Positions 16,862-31,333 of a stretch of DNA of 64,000 bases are shown piece by piece (within the stretch, counting starts at the first letter, position 1; each line of letters opens with the position of its first letter). The stretch is from contig CALBPI010000059.1 in NCBI GenBank assembly GCA_937899415.1, forward strand, positions 62,001-126,000, given 5' to 3'. A model generated the notes under the pieces. The model was not told the DNA's origin and did not search any database. It saw nothing but the letters and a program-made list of their open reading frames with translations. The stretch comes from an uncultured Gammaproteobacteria bacterium (GTDB lineage Bacteria > Pseudomonadota > Gammaproteobacteria > Steroidobacterales > Woeseiaceae). The translations under genes were made by a program, and so were the position numbers.

Positions 16862-18424
16862 ATGACCGGGCGCTGTAAGTCTCTGGAACACGCCGGGCGG
16901 CGCAATCGTTCGCGGTTGCGTCATGCCGTGATTGCAACGGCACTGCTCTCCCTCGCGGGCTGCGTCTCGGTCCCGCTAGACCAACCGAAGACGCAAACCA
17001 TGGCGCTTGCCGACAACACGCATACGGAGCTCGGACAGCTCGAGCAGGGGTGGATGGCCATCAACGGCGATGCCTCTGGCTTCTACCCACTCGTCAACGG
17101 CATCGACGCACTCGGCGTGCGGCTTGAGCTGGTCGAACGCGCCGAAGCCACCATCGATCTGCAGTACTTTCTCATGAAGGGCGATACCGCTGGCGCGCTT
17201 TTGGCAGACGCGCTCTGGAAGGCGGCGGATCGCGGCGTGCGCGTACGCTTTCTACTTGATGACGTGTTTACCTCCGCACCCGACAGTGGCCTGCACGCAC
17301 TCGACAGCCACCCCAATATCGAGGTTCGGCTGTTCAACCCGATCTCGCGGCGCGGCCTTCACGCGCTCAATTTCCTGGGACACTTTCGGCGCGCGAACCG
17401 GCGCATGCACAACAAGTCGTTTACGGTCGACAACGCTGTGGGCATCGTCGGCGGGCGCAATATCGCCGACGAGTACTTCGCGCTTCGCGATGACGCGGTC
17501 TTTGCCGACTTCGATGTGGTCGCATTCGGCCCCGTGATTCGTGAGGTGTCGGCGTCGTTCGACAGCTACTGGAGTCACGAGCTTGCAGTGCCCATCGACC
17601 AGCTACTCTCGGAACGCGAGAAGGCCGAAGCGCGCGAGCGCCTGGGCAACTGGCAATCGCCGCCCGAACTCCAGGCGATTTACCACCGCGCGAGAGATGC
17701 CGCACTCGTGCGTGAGCTCGCGTCGGGCGACACGAAGATGTACGTGGCCAAGGCACGGGTGATCTCCGATGATCCCGGGAAGCTGGAACGCAGGGTTAGC
17801 AAAGACAACCGGCCACTGATCACCGATCTCGGGCAACTGCTGCTCGCGGCAGAAGAAGAGCTTGTATTCATCACGCCCTACTACGTGCCCGGCAAGGACG
17901 GAATCCAGTTCGTGCGCGACCGCGTCGCAAGGGGCGTTCGCGTACGCGTCCTGACCAATTCGCTGGCCTCGAACAACCACATCCCCGTGCACTCGGCTTA
18001 CGCGAGCTACCGGCGCCGCGTGCTCGACGCCGGCGCCGAGCTCTTTGAGGCGCGCGCCGACGCGGGCAAGACGACAGCTGGCCCCGACGCGCCGTCGGCC
18101 CTGACCATGCATACCAAGCTGATCGTGATCGACCGGCGCTACGTGTTCGTGGGCTCTCTAAACCTCGATCCGCGCTCGATCGACATCAATGCAGAGATGG
18201 GCTTGCTCATCGACTCGCCCGGGCTCGCGACTCGAATTGTGGACGGTCTCGATGCGGCACTGCCCGAGGCCACCTACCAGGTTGTTGCGCGCGATGGACG
18301 CTTCATGGAGTGGCACACCCGGATCGACGGCCAGACCATCGTCGAGCACAACGAACCGCTGAGCTCACGCTGGCGGCGCTTCAAGGCCTGGGTGCTGCGG
18401 ATCGCGCCCGAGAGTCAGCTCTAG
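16862..18424 (+). CDS. Phospholipase D-family lipoprotein (ClsC-like)
   Basis: The 520-residue product has a lipoprotein signal peptide with lipobox LAGC (Cys34) after a rather long basic N-region, then two PLD domains. HKD motifs begin at His183 (HNKSFTVD) and His417 (HTKLIVID), each followed by the GG/GS-N signature (GGRNIADEYF, GSLNLDPRS). The closest well-known relative is E. coli ClsC (YmdC), a cardiolipin synthase that uses phosphatidylethanolamine. The sequence alone does not prove the reaction. Valine after the lipidated cysteine suggests the outer membrane or the periplasmic face. The gene stands alone behind a promoter that abuts its ATG. A TTG at 16916 would shorten the N-region to a more usual length. 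Confidence 0.88.
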   Translation: MTGRCKSLEHAGRRNRSRLRHAVIATALLSLAGCVSVPLDQPKTQTMALADNTHTELGQLEQGWMAINGDASGFYPLVNGIDALGVRLELVERAEATIDLQYFLMKGDTAGALLADALWKAADRGVRVRFLLDDVFTSAPDSGLHALDSHPNIEVRLFNPISRRGLHALNFLGHFRRANRRMHNKSFTVDNAVGIVGGRNIADEYFALRDDAVFADFDVVAFGPVIREVSASFDSYWSHELAVPIDQLLSEREKAEARERLGNWQSPPELQAIYHRARDAALVRELASGDTKMYVAKARVISDDPGKLERRVSKDNRPLITDLGQLLLAAEEELVFITPYYVPGKDGIQFVRDRVARGVRVRVLTNSLASNNHIPVHSAYASYRRRVLDAGAELFEARADAGKTTAGPDAPSALTMHTKLIVIDRRYVFVGSLNLDPRSIDINAEMGLLIDSPGLATRIVDGLDAALPEATYQVVARDGRFMEWHTRIDGQTIVEHNEPLSSRWRRFKAWVLRIAPESQL

Positions 18425-18436
18425 CTCCGGCGCTCA

Positions 18437-19066
18437 TCACCGCTTCGCGGCGGGCGTGTCGAGCTGCTCGATCACCTGTCGAAGCCGCTCTGTATTCGCA
18501 TAGCGGTCCACGACGATCAGCGCATTGGCATTACCTTGTGCAGCCAGGTGCGCACTCGTGGGCATGAGCGGCCGCAGAACCGGTACCAGCTGCGGCGCCG
18601 GTAGGTGCTGCAATGCGAACACCCGAGTAACCCATGCGCCGGGCGCAGCGGTCTCACCGTCCTTGAGCACCGGGATTGCGGCTTGCCGCACGCCCTTTTT
18701 GGGTAAAACCGTAACGTAGTCGCCAGTAGTCACAGCCGCCAAGTCGTTGTTGTCGAGGACGCTCAGAAACGCGTCGTATTCCATATCCGCGAAGCCCGTC
18801 GGCCCCACGACGATGCCGTTAGGTACGCGATAGTCGAGCAGGAAGCGCTGGCCGCTGTTAGCGGTTACCTCTTTGATCACACTTGTGATCGGTGTCGTGC
18901 GGCGCAGTCGCGCGGAACGCGTCTTGCCTTGTGTGGTGGCTGTCTGGCGCGATTCCTTCGTCGCGCTCGAGGGCGCTTCCGGCGCCGACTGTGCCACGGC
19001 GCACGCGGATGTGAACGACACCAGAAAAACGATAGCCAGAACGGTAACGAGTCGCGACTGCAGCAT
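18437..19066 (-). CDS. Orphan exported protein made of secretin N0/N1-like domains
   Basis: The 209-residue product has a signal peptide (about residues 1-25) and a short polar linker. Two small domains resembling GspD N0 and N1 follow: ITSVIKEVTANSGQRFLLDYRV with YDAFLSVLDNNDLAAV near 60-115, then VFALQHLPAPQLVPVLRPLM with NALIVVDRYANTERLRQVIEQL near 150-205. It ends there; the multimeric secretin barrel and further N-domains are absent. Secretin N-domains assemble periplasmic rings and contact inner-membrane partners of type II secretion or type IV pili. The gene has a GGAGA ribosome-binding site nine bases before its ATG and follows gltD on the same strand after 74 bases. I see no secretion genes beside it. 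It may be a domain relic or a working periplasmic accessory protein. Confidence 0.8.
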   Translation of the reverse strand: MLQSRLVTVLAIVFLVSFTSACAVAQSAPEAPSSATKESRQTATTQGKTRSARLRRTTPITSVIKEVTANSGQRFLLDYRVPNGIVVGPTGFADMEYDAFLSVLDNNDLAAVTTGDYVTVLPKKGVRQAAIPVLKDGETAAPGAWVTRVFALQHLPAPQLVPVLRPLMPTSAHLAAQGNANALIVVDRYANTERLRQVIEQLDTPAAKR

Positions 19067-19140
19067 CAGGTCATCTCCACCAGGTCCTGATGCTGTGTGA
19101 CCTTGCGCGGCGCCCGACGTTCCCGGCGGCGTTCTACGGA

Positions 19141-25027
<5,887 letters not shown>

Positions 25028-25435
25028 GTTGTCCGAGTGTCTCCCCCGTTTCTGGTCGCCGCTTGCCGCGGGCGTGGTGCGTTGCGTTTTGTGTGGCCGT
25101 CACGAACGCGGCAGGCCGAGGGACTCGGCGCCGCGGTGTCGCGGTACTACGCGGGTACGCCGGTCGCGGATTGTGGCTGCCGAAGCCTCGTTTAGAGGGG
25201 GCGCCGGTGCGTTAGCGTCAGAGCTTTATGCCATCAAATGATGCGGTGCGACAAACGTCCGGGGCCCTGATCGCGTGTCGGGAGCAGCCCGAAGCTTCGA
25301 AATGACCCGAAATCCCATGAAAGTAATGGCTTTCGCGCTAAAACGCGGCGAACAGACGCGATTTGCGACACAGTCTCGACGAGCCGGTGCGGGCTCGGTT
25401 GCGCGCGTAACTAACTGCGTGGTTAAGCCCGCGAT
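25028..25435. other. Intergenic region upstream of gltB (408 bases)
   Basis: No convincing gene lies here. The region is less GC-rich than its surroundings and has several AT-containing patches, so it probably carries the gltBD promoter on the minus strand. A hairpin GAGCC/GGCTC around 25381-25397 has no T-run on either side. A 40-codon frame at 25317-25439 (plus strand) lacks a ribosome-binding site and resembles nothing I know. Confidence 0.6.
25225..25254 (-). promoter_or_regulatory. gltB: Candidate gltBD promoter
   Basis: On the minus strand TTGTCG (25254-25249) is followed after 18 bases by CATAAA (25230-25225). Each hexamer matches the sigma-70 consensus at four of six positions. Transcription would begin near 25218 and leave a leader of roughly 190 bases. 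The match is weak and a different promoter, for example sigma-54, is not excluded. Confidence 0.25.
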
Positions 25436-25885
25436 CTAACGCGGCTCATCGTCCCCCGGCGCCCAGCGTGCACTGACGATGCGCCAGTCACCACCGTCGC
25501 GCTCGAAGGTAACCAGGAAGGTGTAGACGGCGGTTTCCAGCGCAAACCGCTCCAGGCTGGCACCTGCAAACCGGGTTCTGACACGGGCCTCGGCGAGGTC
25601 GTCGGTGATCAGCGTGACCTGCTGTACGTCGGGGAACACGCCCAGACTGCCCCCCGTGCGCAACATGACACCCCGCACGATCATGAGCGCCTGGCGCCGG
25701 TCGTTGCCCCGGAGATCGGCGTAGTCATCCGCGATCGCGTCGCCGAACGGCGCGATCGCGCCGTCCTCGGCCGCCTCGGCGAGTGCTGCGATCTGGGCGC
25801 GGATCTTCTCCTCGGGACCTTCGCTGCCGCCGCAGGCAGCCAGCACGAAACACAGGGCCAAGGTCAACGCCGTCACGAAACGCAT
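25436..25885 (-). CDS. Small lipoprotein with an NTF2-like domain
   Basis: The 149-residue product has a compact lipoprotein signal peptide with lipobox LAAC (Cys18). A domain of helices followed by beta strands starts EEKIRAQIAALAEAAEDG and ends WRIVSARW. This pattern is typical of small NTF2-like/SnoaL-type lipoproteins of unknown role that are common in Gammaproteobacteria. The ATG at 25885 is preferred over the upstream in-frame start at 26302 because the signal peptide begins exactly there. A promoter lies immediately before it, so the mRNA may be leaderless. The gene is divergent from the DUF924 gene. Confidence 0.8.
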   Translation of the reverse strand: MRFVTALTLALCFVLAACGGSEGPEEKIRAQIAALAEAAEDGAIAPFGDAIADDYADLRGNDRRQALMIVRGVMLRTGGSLGVFPDVQQVTLITDDLAEARVRTRFAGASLERFALETAVYTFLVTFERDGGDWRIVSARWAPGDDEPR

Positions 25886-25891
25886 GCGCAC

Positions 25892-25920
25892 AGTATCCCA
25901 CCGCCGCACCGATCTGTCAG
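25892..25920 (-). promoter_or_regulatory. Near-consensus promoter giving a leaderless lipoprotein mRNA
   Basis: On the minus strand CTGACA (25920-25915, five of six matches) is followed after exactly 17 bases by GATACT (25897-25892, four of six matches). Only six bases then separate the -10 from the ATG at 25885, so the first transcribed base should be the A of the start codon or very close to it. There is no ribosome-binding site. Confidence 0.55.
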
Positions 25921-25957
25921 AATCCCTCGGCAAAGGAAGTGCAAAACGGAGCGCGCC

Positions 25958-26593
25958 GTGGCGGCTGAGCTGAGTCCCGAAGACAACAAAGACATCCAGG
26001 CCGTACTCGACCTGTGGTTCAAACCGCGTGCCCATGACATGCCCGGCGTCGATGCGCGAATGGACTTCTGGTTCGGGGAAGACCGGGAGCTCGACATCCA
26101 GCTCCGCCACCGATTTGGCGGCCTCATCAAACGTGCCGCTGCCGCCGAGCTCGAGCACTGGGCCACGATTCCGCTGGGTCGTCTTGCGCTGATCATTGTC
26201 ATCGACCAGTTCCGCCGCAACGTCTACCGCGGTAAACCCGAGGCCTTCAGCCACGATCGCGCCGCGCTCAAGCTGACCGTTGAGGGCGCCATCGCCAAGC
26301 ACGACAAGTCACTGGACCTGGTGCAGCGCGCGTTTTTCTTCATGCCGATGCAGCACGTCGAGTCGCGCAAGGTGCAGAACAAATCGGTTGCCGTATATCA
26401 GGGGCTTATCAAGAAGGCGAGCGAGGCCGAACGCAGCACGTTCGAGACCTTCGCGCACTTCGCAGAACTGCACCGTGACATCGTCGAGCAGTTTGGTCGC
26501 TTCCCGCACCGCAATGCGATCCTGGGCCGGGAGAACACGGCGCTCGAAGCCGAGTATCTGTCCGACGACGCGCCCAGTTTCGGGCAGGGCTGA
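25958..26593 (+). CDS. DUF924 family protein
   Basis: The 211-residue protein matches the DUF924 family, an all-helical TPR-like fold. Typical phrases are VLDLWFKP near residue 15, MDFWFGED, the central IVIDQFRRNVYRGKPEAF near 80-97, and YMPxQHxES-like FFMPMQHVES. The final FGRFPHRNAILGRENTALE is the most conserved segment of the family. No enzymatic function is established. It starts with GTG about six bases after ACGGAG. Its stop lies three bases from the stop of the convergent MATE gene. The neighbouring minus-strand lipoprotein shares the upstream interval. Confidence 0.92.
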   Translation: MAAELSPEDNKDIQAVLDLWFKPRAHDMPGVDARMDFWFGEDRELDIQLRHRFGGLIKRAAAAELEHWATIPLGRLALIIVIDQFRRNVYRGKPEAFSHDRAALKLTVEGAIAKHDKSLDLVQRAFFFMPMQHVESRKVQNKSVAVYQGLIKKASEAERSTFETFAHFAELHRDIVEQFGRFPHRNAILGRENTALEAEYLSDDAPSFGQG

Positions 26594-26596
26594 GGC

Positions 26597-27982
26597 TCAG
26601 GCTCTCGAGAAGCGCTGCAAGCGCGCGGTCTGGCGCGACGACCACGCGAAGCGCGAAACGAGCAACACCGCCGAGATGGTCAGACCGACCACGAATCCAC
26701 CCCAGATCATCGCGGGCGACAGCTTGAAGTGCAGCGCCGCGGCATAGGCCAGCGGAAAGGCAATCACCCAATAGGAGAACGTGGTCAGGAACATCGGCAC
26801 GCGCGTGTCATGCAAACCGCGCAGCGCGCCCGACGCACCCACCTGGATGCCATCGGAGACCTGGAAGATGGCGGCGACGAACAGCAGCGACAGTGCAATT
26901 GCCTGAACGCTCGTGTCGTCCGTGTAGAAGCCCACGATCTGGTCGCGGAACAGCAGCAAGGCCACGGCCGACACGGTCATAAAGATCGCGCAGGCCCCAA
27001 TACCGAGCCAGCCGCGTATGCGCGCCAGCGCCACATCACCGGCGCCCAGAGAACGGCTCACAAGAACGGTGGTTGCCGAGTTGAGCCCCATGGGAATCAT
27101 GAACATGGTCGAGGCGTAACTGAGCGCCACCTGGTGAGCTGCCGCAATGTTGGCCGACAGCTTGCCCATGAGCAGTGACACCGCGCTGAACAGACCGGCC
27201 TCGGCAATAATCGACACCATGATGGGCAAGCCAAGCGCGAGAATCTCCCGCATCTCGGCCCACTGCGGACCGCGGCCCAGCCTGAATATTTCGTAAGGCT
27301 TGTAGCGTGGATTCACGAGCATGTAGGTGAGCAGGCTCGCGAACATGAAGTACATCGTGATGGCACTGGCGACGCCCGCACCGACGGCGCCCATTTCCGG
27401 CGCCCCCAGGTTGCCGAACATGAACACCCAGTTGCCGAACACGTTGACGACGAGCGCGCCAATCGACACGTACATCACGGGCCGCGTCCAACCGATGCCT
27501 TCCGTCGTGTAGCGCAGCACCAGATAGGCAAACGCGGCCGGCGCACCCCACACGATGACGCGCATGTAATCGACGGTGATCTGCCGAAACTCCTCGTCGA
27601 TGCCAATGGCCTCGAGTGCACCCTGAGCGCCCAGGCGGATCGTCGCCAGAACTGCGGCCGAGATGATCAGGCTCAGCCAGAAGCCCTGGCGGGCATAGCG
27701 GCCCATGAGATGACCTTCACCACGCCCCACGTAGCGCGACCCGATGGGCGAGATCGCCATGAGCACGCCCAGGGCAAACAGAAAGAACAACATCCAGGCA
27801 CTGCTGCCCACAGCGACTGCGGCCAGCGCCGGTGCGGAGATCTTGCCCGACATGACGGTATCGGCCAGACCCATCCCGGCGATCGCGAGGTTGTTGACGA
27901 TGAGCGGCGACGCCAGGCGTACCAGCCCGACAAACTCGGACTTGAGTCCGGGCTTCGGGATGTCGAGGACGTCCGTGGTCAT
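26597..27982 (-). CDS. MATE family multidrug/sodium antiporter
   Basis: The 461-residue protein has about twelve membrane segments and the two-lobed MATE layout. The N-lobe begins LVRLASPLIVNNLAIAGMG and includes DTVMSGK; the C-lobe repeats the pattern with MVSIIAEAGLFS. MATE transporters expel cationic drugs or dyes in exchange for Na+ or H+; the NorM-like group fits best. The ATG at 27982 is chosen because an extension to 28099 has no hydrophobic or conserved content. A GGAAC box lies upstream. The gene is divergent from the thiolase gene and convergent with DUF924. The substrate is unknown. Confidence 0.93.
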   Translation of the reverse strand: MTTDVLDIPKPGLKSEFVGLVRLASPLIVNNLAIAGMGLADTVMSGKISAPALAAVAVGSSAWMLFFLFALGVLMAISPIGSRYVGRGEGHLMGRYARQGFWLSLIISAAVLATIRLGAQGALEAIGIDEEFRQITVDYMRVIVWGAPAAFAYLVLRYTTEGIGWTRPVMYVSIGALVVNVFGNWVFMFGNLGAPEMGAVGAGVASAITMYFMFASLLTYMLVNPRYKPYEIFRLGRGPQWAEMREILALGLPIMVSIIAEAGLFSAVSLLMGKLSANIAAAHQVALSYASTMFMIPMGLNSATTVLVSRSLGAGDVALARIRGWLGIGACAIFMTVSAVALLLFRDQIVGFYTDDTSVQAIALSLLFVAAIFQVSDGIQVGASGALRGLHDTRVPMFLTTFSYWVIAFPLAYAAALHFKLSPAMIWGGFVVGLTISAVLLVSRFAWSSRQTARLQRFSRA

Positions 27983-28097
27983 GGCAGTTCCGGCTGGCGC
28001 CACCAAATGGCAGCAGGCGAGCGTATCACGCGCGCGTGAACAGCCGTGGGATTTGGTACGCTCGCGGCACCACCGCACACCCTGGAGTGTTTGCCTC

Positions 28098-29384
28098 ATG
28101 CTTCACAACGGCACCTCGCGCCGCGTCGCCATCGTCGGCGGCGTGCGCATCCCGTTCGCACGCTCGCACACGGCTTACCGTGATGCTTCCAACCTCGACA
28201 TGATGACGGCCACCCTCAAGGCACTCGTCGAGCGTTACGACCTTAGCGGCCAGACGCTTGGTGACGTCTCCCTGGGCGCGGTCATCAAGCACTCGCGCGA
28301 CTGGAACCTCGCCCGCGAGGCCGTGCTCGGCAGCGGGCTCTCGCGGCAGACGCCGGCGTTCGATCTACAACGCGCCTGCGGCACGAGCCTCTCGGGCTGC
28401 GTGATGGTCGCCAACAAGATCGCACTGGGTCAGATCGACGCGGGCATCGGCGCGGGCACGGACACGGTCAGCGATCCGCCGATCGTCTACCCCGACGACT
28501 ACCGCAAGCTCATGATGGCGAGCTACCGCGGGCGGAGCTTCGGTCAGCGCGCGAAGCCCTGGCTCGGACTTCGGCCCCGCCACTTCAAACCCGTTCTGCC
28601 AGGTGTGGAAGAACCGCGAACCGGCCTGTCTATGGGGCAGAGCACCGAGCTCACGGCCAAGGCCTGGAACATCGATCGTGAGTCGCAGGACGCGCTCGCG
28701 CTGGCCAGCCACCAGAATGCGCACGTGGCGTGGGAGGCCGGCTTCTATGACGACCTCGTGGTGCCGTTCGCCGGTCTGGAGCGCGACAACAATATGCGCG
28801 CCGACTCCTCGATGGAGAAACTCGCCAAGTTGAAGCCCGCGTTTGACCGGAGCCCCACAGGCACGATGACAGCGGGCAACTCGACGCCGCTCACGGACGG
28901 CGCCTCATCGGTGCTGCTGGCGTCCGAAGACTGGGCCCGCGAACGCGGCCTGCCCGTGCTCGCCTACCTCGACTTCTGCAAGGCCGCCGCCGTCGACTTC
29001 ATCGACGACGAGGGATTGCTCATGGCGCCCGTATACGCCGTTTCCGACATGCTCAAGGACGCGGGCTTGAGCTTCGACGACATTGACCTGTTCGAGATCC
29101 ATGAAGCCTTTGCCGCCCAGGCACTGGCCACAATGAAAGCCTGGGCCGACCCAGAGTTTTGCCGCGACCGGCTGGGCCGCGACGCAGCGTTGGGCGAGGT
29201 GCCGCGCGAAAAACTCAACCTCAAGGGCGGCAGCCTCGCCGCGGGCCACCCGTTCGCGGCCACGGGTGGGCGTATCGTCGCAACGCTGGCCAAGATGCTG
29301 CACGAACGCGGCAGCGGGCGCGGCCTGATCTCGATTTGCACCGCCGGCGGCATGGGCGTCACAGCGATTCTGTCCGCCACCTGA
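28098..29384 (+). CDS. FadI-like acetyl-CoA acyltransferase (thiolase)
   Basis: The 428-residue thiolase has the full active site: nucleophile Cys94 (RACGTSLSG), His335 (EIHEAFAAQ), the GHPFAATG loop near 392, and Cys414 (CTAGGMG). HEAFAAQALA and the GGSLAAGHPFAATGGR region resemble FadI, the thiolase of beta-oxidation that works with FadJ, more than the acetyl-CoA acetyltransferase AtoB. No fadJ lies beside it. It may cleave 3-ketoacyl-CoA in fatty acid breakdown. The ATG at 28098 is preceded by GGAG twelve bases upstream; a longer in-frame extension to 27744 runs antisense to the MATE gene and is rejected. Confidence 0.93.
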   Translation: MLHNGTSRRVAIVGGVRIPFARSHTAYRDASNLDMMTATLKALVERYDLSGQTLGDVSLGAVIKHSRDWNLAREAVLGSGLSRQTPAFDLQRACGTSLSGCVMVANKIALGQIDAGIGAGTDTVSDPPIVYPDDYRKLMMASYRGRSFGQRAKPWLGLRPRHFKPVLPGVEEPRTGLSMGQSTELTAKAWNIDRESQDALALASHQNAHVAWEAGFYDDLVVPFAGLERDNNMRADSSMEKLAKLKPAFDRSPTGTMTAGNSTPLTDGASSVLLASEDWARERGLPVLAYLDFCKAAAVDFIDDEGLLMAPVYAVSDMLKDAGLSFDDIDLFEIHEAFAAQALATMKAWADPEFCRDRLGRDAALGEVPREKLNLKGGSLAAGHPFAATGGRIVATLAKMLHERGSGRGLISICTAGGMGVTAILSAT

Positions 29385-29429
29385 CGAAGCGGGCCACGGC
29401 GCTGCCGTGACAGAGCGGCGCCGGCGGTC

Positions 29430-29438
29430 TGCTATAGT
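29430..29438 (+). promoter_or_regulatory. Extended -10 promoter upstream of the AGCS symporter
   Basis: TGCTATAGT is an extended -10 (TGn followed by TATAGT, five of six matches). A GTGACA hexamer lies 20 bases upstream, too far for an ideal -35, but an extended -10 needs little -35 contact. The predicted leader is about 115 bases. Confidence 0.45.
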
Positions 29439-29559
29439 CTGGCGCTTTGTCGCGCCGGCCCAGCCTGCGCACACGTTATGACAAGGCTGCCGCACGACGC
29501 CGGGGGGCGCGAGAGAAGCAGCCCTGTGTGCTGATCAAAACTGAATCACGGGGATCCGT

Positions 29560-31254
29560 ATGGAAGGTCTGAGCAATTTCCTGGCTGCGTCGAACGCGGT
29601 TCTTTGGGCAGAGCCTGTGCTCATCACGCTGCTCCTGACAGGCGTGCTGTTCACGATCTGGAGTGGCTTTGCCCAGTACCGCGCACTGACGCATGGCGTC
29701 AGCGTGGTTCGCGGCAAATTCGACCACGAGGACGATCCCGGTGCCATCAGCCACTTTCAGGCGCTTTCCGCCGCGCTCTCAGCCACGGTCGGGCTTGGCA
29801 ACATCGGGGGTGTTGCCCTGGCCATTGCGCTGGGCGGCCCGGGCGCCGTGTTCTGGATGTGGGTCGTGGGCCTCATCGGCATGGCGATCAAGATCACCGA
29901 AGTCACGCTGTCGATGCTCTACCGCAACACGGACGACCCCGACAACCCGCACGGCGGTCCCATGTGGGTCATCAGCAAAGGCCTGCCCGGCATCGCGCCG
30001 AAGCTTGCCGGCGTCGGCAAAACGATCGGCGTCATCTTCTGCCTGACGCTGCTTATCTCAACGGCCACGGGCGGCAACATGTTCCAGGCCTGGAACGTCG
30101 GCGAAATCACGCACGCCTATTTCGGTGTGCCGAGCATCGTCACAGGCATCGTGCTGGCCGTGATCGTGGGCGCCGTCATCATCGGCGGCATCAAGCGCAT
30201 CGGCCGCGTGGCCGGCACGCTCGTGCCGTTCATGGTGGCGCTCTACCTGATCGCGGGCATTTACGTGCTGGTTGTGAACTACGACAAGATTCCGGAGATG
30301 TTTGCGCTCATCGTCAAGGGGGCCATCAGCCCGCAGAACGCGACGGGCGCCTTTATCGGCGGCACCGTCGGCTATGCCTTTCTCATCGGCATGAAGCGCG
30401 CGCTGTTCTCGAACGAAGCCGGCCAGGGCAGCTCGCCCATCGCCCACTCGGCGGCACGCACCAAAGAGCCCGTGCGTGAGGGCATCGTCGCCGGTCTTGA
30501 GCCCTTTATCGACACGATTGTGGTGTGCACGTTTACGGCACTCATCATCCTGTCTACGGGCGTTTGGAACCGCGACGCGACGGCGGTGCTCGACGTCGAG
30601 CCCAACATCACGAAGCTGGCTGATGGCAGCTGGCAGGTCGAAACGGTTAACGCGCCCGAGTCGGACGAATTGCCTATCGGCGAGAGCGTCTACCTCATCG
30701 TTGAGGCCGATCCGAACGAAAACACTGGCAACAACTTGCACAAGCTCAATGGCACGGTGATTGCGGCAGAGGACGGTACCAAGCAGATCCAGTGGTCGCC
30801 GCTCGTCACCTCGGGCGGGCCGGCCATGACCGATCTTGGGGTCTACCCGAACTACGTGGGCGCGACGATGACGGCCAAGGCGTTCGACAGTGTGCAACCC
30901 GGGCTCGGGATGTGGCTCGTCACGCTGGCGTCCTGGCTGTTCGCGATCTCAACGATGATCTCGTGGAGCTACTACGGTGAGCAGGGCATGGTCTATCTCG
31001 CGGGCGAGAAGTCCGTGCTGCCTTACAAGCTCGTGTTCTGCGGGCTCATCATCCTGGCCACGTTCGGGCTCATCGAGACGGACACTGATCTCGACAACAT
31101 GACGGGCGTCGGCACGGGTGTGATGCTGTTCGCCAACGTGCCCATCATGTGGATCATGGGTTACCAGGCCATGCGTGCCTACAAGGCTTACATCGCGCGC
31201 CTCAAGGGCGGCGAGTTCGACGCCGAGGCGGCCGAGGTCAATGCCGGCAAGTAG
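29560..31254 (+). CDS. Alanine/glycine:cation symporter (AGCS family) with a large insert
   Basis: The 564-residue protein has the AGCS signatures GNIGGVALAIALGGPGAVFWMW near residue 85 and SNEAGQGSSPIAHS near 287, with about eleven membrane segments. Family members import alanine or glycine with Na+. Unusual here is a hydrophilic segment of about 95 residues (roughly 337-432), rich in Asp, Glu, Thr and Val. It sits between the helix ending IILSTGVW and the next conserved stretch, where typical members have only a short loop. Its start codon follows GGGGA. A strong terminator lies 21 bases after the stop, so the gene ends a single transcription unit. Confidence 0.92.
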   Translation: MEGLSNFLAASNAVLWAEPVLITLLLTGVLFTIWSGFAQYRALTHGVSVVRGKFDHEDDPGAISHFQALSAALSATVGLGNIGGVALAIALGGPGAVFWMWVVGLIGMAIKITEVTLSMLYRNTDDPDNPHGGPMWVISKGLPGIAPKLAGVGKTIGVIFCLTLLISTATGGNMFQAWNVGEITHAYFGVPSIVTGIVLAVIVGAVIIGGIKRIGRVAGTLVPFMVALYLIAGIYVLVVNYDKIPEMFALIVKGAISPQNATGAFIGGTVGYAFLIGMKRALFSNEAGQGSSPIAHSAARTKEPVREGIVAGLEPFIDTIVVCTFTALIILSTGVWNRDATAVLDVEPNITKLADGSWQVETVNAPESDELPIGESVYLIVEADPNENTGNNLHKLNGTVIAAEDGTKQIQWSPLVTSGGPAMTDLGVYPNYVGATMTAKAFDSVQPGLGMWLVTLASWLFAISTMISWSYYGEQGMVYLAGEKSVLPYKLVFCGLIILATFGLIETDTDLDNMTGVGTGVMLFANVPIMWIMGYQAMRAYKAYIARLKGGEFDAEAAEVNAGK

Positions 31255-31274
31255 CCTCGTCGCAGCGTCGACAG

Positions 31275-31303
31275 AAAGGCCCGGCCTCGGTCGGGCCTTT
31301 TTT
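31275..31303 (+). terminator. Rho-independent terminator after the AGCS gene
   Basis: A nine-base perfect stem, AAAGGCCCG (31275-31283) and CGGGCCTTT (31292-31300), encloses an eight-base loop and runs into six T residues (31298-31303). It sits 21 bases after the symporter stop. Confidence 0.92.
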
Positions 31304-31333
31304 ATTGGCGCGCGCGACCGCACTATTGCACGC

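Noticed and set aside
25317-25439. A 40-codon ORF (starting MKVMAFALKR) in the gap before gltB
   Set aside because: No ribosome-binding site, mixed codon use and no known relatives; it overlaps the end of the lipoprotein gene on the other strand.
29478-29534. An 18-codon upstream ORF before the AGCS gene
   Set aside because: No ribosome-binding site, no hairpin and no distinctive codons; likely chance.
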